DNA from: Helopsaltes ochotensis
Lineage: Eukaryota > Chordata > Aves > Passeriformes > Locustellidae
DNA length: 64,000 nucleotides
Direction of reading: 5' to 3'
Assembly (NCBI GenBank): GCA_013400155.1
Contig: VXBM01001092.1
Coordinates: 169,183-233,182, forward strand
Each line of letters starts with the position of its first letter. Position 1 is the first letter of the stretch. Below the pieces are notes generated by a model that was not told the DNA's origin, ran no database searches, and saw nothing but the letters and a program-made list of their open reading frames with translations. A program made the translations under genes and the position numbers. Below are positions 53,301-62,300 of the stretch, in pieces.

Positions 53301-56300
53301 TCTTTTGTCTTCAGAGTGGAAAGATGCCCAAGCTACCCTAAGTCAATTCAGAGGAGACCAGATCCAGATCTGCTTGATGTTGTATTAGGGGGGAAAGCTG
53401 CTTTTCTTTGCATCGTACCTGCAGTATAATTTATTTTATTCATAGTAAGATTATTCGGTAAAGCTTTTTTGTTTGAGGGGTTTTCTGTTGGTTATGGGTT
53501 TTTTGGGGGGTGGGTGTTGGTGGTGGTTTTGTTTTTATTTGGGGGGGTGGGCTTTTTTGTTTTTTGGGTTGTGGGGTTTTTTTGGGTTTTTTTTTAGCAA
53601 AGCCAAAACAAGGAGCTTGACTTAGGCAAAAAACTAACCAACGATCGTGCTGTATGTATGAACATAAAGTATAAAGCTGTTCATTCATCAGTCAGTCTGG
53701 TTTTGCAATGGGGAAGGACTGAGGAAATTCTGTAGCTGTAGGAACTGCAAGAATTTTGTTTGGGTTACCTCACAGTGGTGTCCAACTTAAGACTGAATGT
53801 GAAAAATGAGGACTGATAAACAGGATTAACAGTATAATCGCTATTATGTAATCCCTGAATTTTTTTTTTTAGGTAAGATGCATCATGTCCTTCCTGTTCA
53901 GTGACATTAGTAAATTTGGAAACATAATTGGTTTATGGTGCTGTCCTACAATACAGCCATTTTTGGGTGACCTAAATTCCACCTGGTTCTCTATGCATGG
54001 AATTTATTAGCTAGTTCTAGACTGTGTTTCTTGCTGTTGAACTTACACATATGGCTTGTAATCAAGGTAGACTAAAGGACATGAGTTTGTGCAGGGTTCT
54101 TAAGTCCTTGCAGTAATTCCTAATACAATTTGAGAACTACTGGGAGCGTTAAAATTGTAGAAATGCATTACTTGGTAATAAAGTTGTGTAGTAATTCTTA
54201 ATCCTTTGTAAACTTTGTAATGCTTTACACTGTAATCATCCATTTTTTTCACTTGGTATTTTGAATATGTATCATTAAAACTGGGTTGATTTTTAAATTG
54301 TGCAAAAATAATATGCCTTATAGGCTGAAGCCAGAAACACTTGGAGATGATCTTGATAAATATGCTGCAAGTGCCATGAAAATGAAGAAAGAAAAGGTTG
54401 ACCTTAAAGAATTTTCAACCTACTTGGAATTACCAGTTTCTCAGACATTAGAAAGTATGTTTGCACTTTTTGATGAGGTAAGAAACAACACTAAATTTAT
54501 AAGTTTTACTACTTCTGGTAAACTTCACTTTAGCCTACTTCTGTTTAAATTGAATTCACTGGGGTCTGATTTCTGAGCCCTTGACCATAAAATTTGCTTA
54601 CTTGCACTTCCCTTTCAGTGAGGTAAAGGCATCTATTGTCAGCTAAATAAAGCATTCCTTCAGGTACAACTTAAAAAGGAGTATTAGCTGGACAAAAACT
54701 ATCTTTTTTCTAGATGCAAAATATGAAGAGCAAGAAATCTAGGGTCAGGCTAGATCTCTGCTGCTGCTTATGGCAGCTGAATGCAGTGTCTGTTAGCTGA
54801 TATTTCATTTACCTTGTAAATAAATGACGTGTTCTTCCACGAGCCTGAAACCTGAAGGATCTTGGCAAATGAGCCAGTTTTTCATTCCTCTGGCAATCAG
54901 TCAGAATGGGGAAATTATGATTATCTTTGTCTGGATGAGGTGCTGTTTGGACCAGGAGGTGGATATGTCCACAGAGTTCTCTCTTAGAGCAGATGTCATG
55001 TATTGAGGGCTTAAATTAGGGTGCCTTGTTCTCTGGTTTTAATTTCAGCGATTTGGATGGTTTAATGGAAAAGTCTTAAATATGCGAGTGAAGGGTGACA
55101 GTACCAGCACTGTCTTCCAAGAATATTTAAACTGTGACTTTTGACTGAGGCTGAGACAGTAATCTGCAGAGCTTTCACCCAGGTTCTTGTCCTTGTGTGA
55201 TTTCATTTCAGTGAGCCTGGGTTTTTTTGTTGTGGCACATGTAACAGTCTTTCTGAATATTCTGCATTTTTAGCAATTGTTAGTTATTTATGAAAATTCT
55301 CAGACAAACTGCACTATTTTGAGGGGAGGTTTTCCTTCACAGAATGAAGATGGTGCAATTGACATTCGGGAATTTGTCATTGCTCTGTCAGTTGTCTGTA
55401 AGCCATCCAAAACTCTGGAAACAATTCAGTTGGCATTCCAGGTAAGCTGCATTTTCTTGCTCTATGTAGTTTACTTATTTTTAGAAATTATTAATACTGG
55501 CATTAGACTTAATAGAAGTTTCCACATTTCCTTTTAATATTTAATTACGTTTTAAAACAATATTAATGGAAAGTTAGATTAAGAGTTCTTGTTAACAGGG
55601 AATGTATTTCAAGTGTAAGTTGTGTAAAATTATGGAAGCTTGCTGTTTGAAATTGTTCTTTGTAGATCTCTGGTAGAATCCTTTTTAGCAAATTAGGTCC
55701 CAAACCTCAAGTCCTTTGTATTGATTCCTCTAAACATGCAGTCTGTTGAGTTGTACTTACTACTCTTGGAATGTTTCAATCAAATTTAATTTTTCCAGTT
55801 AATAAAGTATTTTTTAAATTTCCTACATGTTCATAGAGATTATTTTTTTATCTCCTTTTTTCTTCTTGTTAAAATTTTCTTCCCTCTTAGTCTTACCATG
55901 TATGTGTGGTGGTCCTGCAGTCTTTGTCCAGACTTGATGCTTCCCAGAAGTGCTCCTGATCTTGCTCTAGCCTCAGTGGTTTGTTGTAGCATCACCATAG
56001 ATTGTTAATGCAAGCTTTTTGGGAAAATGACAGCAGCAATGCTTAACCAATGGGTTTCTCATACCTTAATGTATTACTTTTCAATTAATTTCTTTAATAT
56101 TACTGTTTCAACATGCAAACTGTGCTGCATCCTGTGTCTTTTCCCTTTGCCTTGAATTCACATGGTCTTCAGTGTTACTGAAACTGAGAGGTGCTAAGTC
56201 TTGATGCTGTCTTCACTAGTGAATGCATGGAGCTCAGAGCATTCAGTTGCATGGTGCTACATTGCAGCCTTATTTTATGTGTAGTTGTATTCACGTTCTC

Positions 56301-59300
56301 CAGCATGACGACTTTAACTACGTTTTGCTGAAGAAATGAGGCTCCTGTGAATGCTTAGTGTTCACATGTATCATTCTTACCCTTTGGCCAGAATCCAATA
56401 AATTTGGCAAAGGAAGAAGGAACAAAAATATTTAGTTCCTACCAATATTGTGGGAAATCTGCCATTAATAGCTGCTGTTATTTATTACTGCTTCTGAGGG
56501 AAAAGCAGAAAGAAAGGTGTCTCTGTCCTAACTCAGTCCATTTCAGCTATAAAATGGCATAGGAGCATAGTCAGGTGCTGTTTGGTCAGCTCTGTGTCTT
56601 CATCCTAGAATGAACAGATTTGAAGTAAATGTAAGGGGGGCTTTGGGGAAATTTTTTTTTTAATTTAGCTGTCATGTTTCATAACATATAATATAATTTT
56701 ATCATTTGAGAGGAAGAAAAGCTCAGATTGGATGGTTATTTCCTTTCTGGAAGCACTTGAAGTTAATTAAACTGTTTCTTAGGAAAATTTCTGTTCTTCA
56801 TTATCTGCTTCACTTTCCAACTCATAATACATGATTTTGAGTCACTTTGTTAATTACAAAATATAAAGTTAGCTGTAAAACTGCAAAGAAGCTTTATGCG
56901 TGTATTAAGAAGGGGAAGTACTTAGCAAGGAGAAGCAGGTAGGGCTCGTTTTATCCTGCTAATGATGATTGGAAGGGTTAAGAAAAGTCTCAAGCTGAGG
57001 TAATTTTGCTTAATGTAGAATTAAAAAGAAAAAGAGAACCTTTTTTAATCCTTTCCTGCCTCTGTCCTGACTTCACATACAATAAGATATTCATTCACAC
57101 AGCTTACCTGGAGCCATTGAAGGACCTAGCTAGTTCATGAGTGTGTGACTTTGAACAGATGCTGTGCTTTGCCATGTTCACTTCTTTCAGGAAATGTTCA
57201 ACATTTCACGTAGCTACAAGTTTTCAAAGTGTTCAGTATATGACTGAAGAACTTGAAAAATACTATCATTATATGGAGTTGATACAAAACTGGGGGGTGT
57301 GGCAGATACACCTGAGGGCTGTGATGCCATTCAGCAGGACCTTCAAAGGCTGGAGAGTTGGACAGAGAGAAACCCAATGAGGTTCAACAAGGGCCAGTGC
57401 AGGGACCTGCACCTGGGGAGGAGTAACCCCAAGTCCCAGCACAGGCTGGGGTGTGACTGGAGAGCAGCTCTGCAGAGAAGGACCTGGGAGTCTTGCTGGG
57501 GGACAAGATGACAATGAGCCAGCAGTGCCCCTGTGGCCAGGAGGGCCAGTGGGATCCTGGGGTGCTTTGGGAAGAGTGTGGCCAGCAGGTCAAGAGAGGT
57601 GATCCTGTCCCTCTGCTCGGCCCTGTTGAGGCCACCTCTGGAGTGCTGAGTCCGGTTCTGGGCTCCTCAGCAGAAGACAAGGGGGTAAGGGAGAGGGTCC
57701 AGCAGAGGCCACAGAGATGATTTGGGGTCTGGAGCATCTCTCTAATGAGGTGAGACTGAGGGAGCTGGGGATGTTTAGTCTGGACAAGAGAAGCCTGAGA
57801 GGGGATGTCATTAATGCATGTATATACCTCAAAGGTGGGTGCCAAACTCTTCAGGGATGCCCAATGGCAGAATGAGGAACAATGGCCATAAAATAAATTA
57901 CAAACAGTTCCTCCTCAAGATGAAGAACTTATTTATGTTGAGGGTGGCAGAGCACTGGAAAGGCTGCCCAGGGAGGTTGTGGAGTCTCCCTTTTTGGAGG
58001 CATTCCAAACACACCTGGATGCACTCCTGTGCACCCTGCTCTAGGTGACCCTGCAAGGGGTTTGGACTAAGAGCAGCACTATGGTGTAAGTGCTATGCCT
58101 TCCCTTCCAAACTGCTAAAGAATCTAAAGGTGGTGTAAATCTTTGATGTTTATACTGACACCTGACTACTTGTTCTGTGAAAATGTAGCAAGTTTTATTA
58201 AAGAAATGTCTTGTTCGTTGTCCTATTCTTGTGAAACAGTGAGCAGGTTAGGTGCCAGGTGGCAAAAGGCAAAACTCCTGATTGGAGCATGTTTTCTTCC
58301 ATGGAACTTTAGTGTTTTTATTCCACTAAGGTGTGCTGTCTCATGGCAACAACCTCTGCTTGTATGAAAAATACATACTTATGCCTGTTTTGTTCAATCT
58401 CATCAGTTCCCACCATCTCAGTGATGTAAAGAAATTGAAAGGAAGTTTCCAAAACAGCACTTTTTACATGGTTGATATTTTCAGTGTTGTCATGCTTATA
58501 AAGGAGAAAGAAATGTTTCAAAAACTCTTTTCTCTCACTTTACATTACACAGGCAAATTGATTTATTTTAAGGAAGCTTAATGAAGCTGTATTTGGTACA
58601 GATGTTTTGAAGTATTCAGGTCAATTTCTCAGGGTAAAACACAGTACATATGCAAAGATGGAATGATACTATGAGCAATTATTCTTAATTATTAGTCTGT
58701 CAGTAGTAAAGCTAACTCCTTCTGTGAGGTAACTCTTTAGGATGTAAGATTATGCAAATTATTGTTTTCTAGAATAAATACTTGTAGTTTTCTATGCCCA
58801 TCACAGGTGTATGGGGTAGGATTCTCCTGATTAGTGCTGTTTAGATACAGACATTTTATACAATCTGGCTTTTGGATTTTGGTCAAAGGAATCTTGAGCT
58901 TTACACCTGACCAAGTGGAAATAGTATCTGATTTAGGCTGACCTACATATATCTCCCAATATCACAAATTATCTTGGTGTTTAGACATGTAGCTCAATGG
59001 ACTGAATATTATTCTGTTATATGTTTGCAAAACATGTACAGTCTTGTCGCTGAATATCATGGTAATTCAGTGGTTAGACATGTAAACATAGGCCTTTTTT
59101 CTGATTGTAGCAGGCTTTACTTTCTAAGCATACACAGGTGAACTGATGATGATACTGTTTACCCAGACTAATCTGAAGTCCTTAATATATCACATCAGTC
59201 ACAGAATGACTAGAATTTCTAATACCAGTTTTGCTTTACTTCAATGTAGTGCTGTTTACAGGAGTTGGCATTCAGCTTTGCAGTGATTTATCTTGCTCTT

Positions 59301-62300
59301 TTGATTCATAGCTGTACCAGTCAGAAGGTGGAACTGTAACAGAAAAGGATTTGGCTTGTATTTTGAAGACTGCCATGGGTGTGTCACAAATTGATGTTAC
59401 ACATCTTTTTAGAGCTGTAGATGAAGAAGAAAAAGGAAAGATTACATATGGTAAGTATTCTAACTGCATCTGAACTGTCACAAAATGTTGCCTGCATTCA
59501 TGTTGACAAACAAAGCAATTACATCTTTATTAAACTCTACCTTTTTTAGTTGGCTTGGTGACTTCAATACTGATAACAGCACTGCAAGCAAAGTAAATTT
59601 ACATTTAAAAAAACTAATTTCACCTTTGGTATCAAATGCCATGTTTGCATGTTTTCAGTTTTCCCTTCCACATTAAGTCACATAATACAAGGATTAGCTC
59701 CTTCAGCGTATTCTGTTCTGTGACTTCTGTGTATGTGAATGTGAATTTTTAAGGAAAGCTGCCGCTCTGTCTTGTTGTTTTGTCTTTTGTGTCTGGGAGC
59801 AGGAAATGAGGGAGTTAATCAGGCTGCCTATTCTATAGTCTGTAATGTAGGTGGAATGGAGGCGAGAAAGTTGCATTTGAAAAATTGAGACCTGGGTGAA
59901 TAGATTGTGCTGGGAGTCAGAGTACTTATATGTTACTTCAGATTCTATGTTTTATGCAGAAAGCTTCTAAATTTAGTTGTATCATTTGAGTATGAACTGA
60001 GTTGTTGATAGCCAACATATTAAGTATCTCCAATAGAGGTGCTTATGGCATACCCTGTTCTTACTGTTTTCCTTCAGGATAATCCATATGTATTTGTAAA
60101 AATCTTACAAAATAATGCATCAGTATTAGTAAATCATAGTTTTTCTACACTAGTAATTTTTCTGTTTCAATCATACAATATGTATGTAAAGCTTCAAATA
60201 CACAAATATTTAAGAGTTACTGAAATCAGTATCATTGCCATTGTCCTTTCCTTTTTTCTGACTACTGTCTTCTCTCCTTGCTTCCTGCTGTGCTGCCTCT
60301 TTCCTTTCTATGCCTCTCATCTGTCAGATACCCAGCATTTCCACACCCATCCTGCCCATTGCATTTTTCCTGCCTATCACTGTTCTTCCTTGTCTTCCAA
60401 CTCATAATGTGCAGTGACTCAGCTCTTCCCCCCACCTCCCAATCAGTAGCTTCAAAATACCAGCACAAATCTTAAGCTGGTAAGTGTAGCAGAACTTTAA
60501 TTTTAGCACATTCTATTGTTTGAGAATAGCTAAATTTGTAGTCATGTACAAGTGAACTCAGACTGGGTCATGTGAGTTACCAAATAATTCATATTTTAAT
60601 ATTCATCTTTAATAGTTGCATTTAATCTGCACTTTTTCCCTAAGTGGTCATCATATGTTCCCATCACAAGAAAATCTGGACCACCAAGCCAAAGCAGTGG
60701 CCACTGGAGTGCTTGGCTCTCACTTTCACTATTTCATATCCTGTAGTCAAGAATAGTCTTTGGTGATGCAACACAAAGTAGGTAGTAGGATGGTGTTTAC
60801 CTAAGTTCTTTGAAACTCTCCTTAGCGCTTTTTCTGAGAGAAGTGGTCATTTATAAAAGAAACATGTCACTTTAACATATCTGAACGTTTAATAGCAGGA
60901 GTAAATATTGAAGTTATTATATTACAGAATTAGAAGTTGCAAATAAACTTTTGCTATTGCATTTCTGTCTTGAAAGTTCCTGCCATAAACATTCAACCTC
61001 TTGCCTTTCTGGAGAATATGTGGAATTTCACACATGCACAATTTGTTGCACTTACTAGAAAGGAGAGGTGAAAAAACTTGCAGACCACAGGGTTCTGAAG
61101 ATACTGTCCAGACAATATCTGAGAAATCAAAACATTGTATCTGGTGGAACTAGTGTTATTTTGGATACACACAGCAGCGATCTACTGACAATCTCCTTTC
61201 TAGGTTTTAGAATTTAAAGCAGGAATATTGAGTCTTACCTGTAAGAACAAAAGATAAAATACGTGAAGTATCAAACCTAAATTGCTGCACGCATGGCAGA
61301 GTTCTTGAAGCCACAGATCTAATCCCAGAGGAAAAGCTCAGGTTGCAGCTAAACAGAATAACCAAGAGCAAAATCAGGATGGTGTAACTAGACTGGTAAT
61401 TGTGAATCTGAATTGCTGGAAATCTGGATTTTTGTTGATTGTTGAAAGCACGCTGATTGCCTAAGATCTCTATCAGTTCTCTTAAGCAGTGTGCAGTTGA
61501 CTTAGTTGTTCAGATGCACTTTGATTGCAAAGCTTATCGTTTTAGTCTAATACTGACAGAGGCAAGATTTATCAGTCTTAAGACGTGATTCTGGAGAGTT
61601 TGAATAGGTTTTTAGGAGGGCATGTCAAATTCTAGGAAACTCTCCACCAGCTCTTGATAGACAATTCAGATTGGGAAAGTGTTCTGAAGACAGCCAGGCT
61701 TGCTGTATCCAGAAAAAAATGAGAATTCGCCATATTCAGAGTATCTGTATGGATGAAGAATCAGAGAAGGAAGAATTATTTGCTTAAAATAATCATACAT
61801 TAACCACAGGCTTATCCTATTATTTAACTTAGTGGAAACAAAAACTAGAGAAAATTAATGAACACAGAGCTTCCAGGAGGAGCATCAAGTAGTTGGAGGG
61901 TATTTCAAGGGTAGGAGAAAATCTTCTTGAAGTTCTTGTACATATCCATACTTAATGCAAAGATACAGACATGAGTCTTAACTCCACTTTAGGTTCTTTC
62001 TTTCTTTGTCTCTTTTAGTGGAGGTAAGAAGCAAAAGCACATTTTCCCCAAGTTAGTGACGGAGGTGGTCTTTTCCTTCAGTCTAATGCTTCACAATTGC
62101 TTTCAGTTTGAGCTCCAAGATGAGACCTGTGATTAGAAGTAATGCTGGAATAGTTGGTTCTTTCTACATCACCTTGTTTCACATTTCTGAGGAATAAGGC
62201 AAATGGGATTCCAAGCACTTTGCACTGCGCTCTGCTGAGTACAACTTCAATAAATATTCCTTAATACTTTCAGGACTTCTTTAAGCAGGACCCAAAATGT

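Noticed and set aside
53440..53688. Lys/Pro/Thr/Gln-rich minus-strand ORF
   Set aside because: Translation of the G/T-rich low-complexity tract; composition effect only.
57384..57845. 153-codon minus-strand ORF
   Set aside because: Antisense reading of the GC-rich CR1 fragment at 57281-58113.
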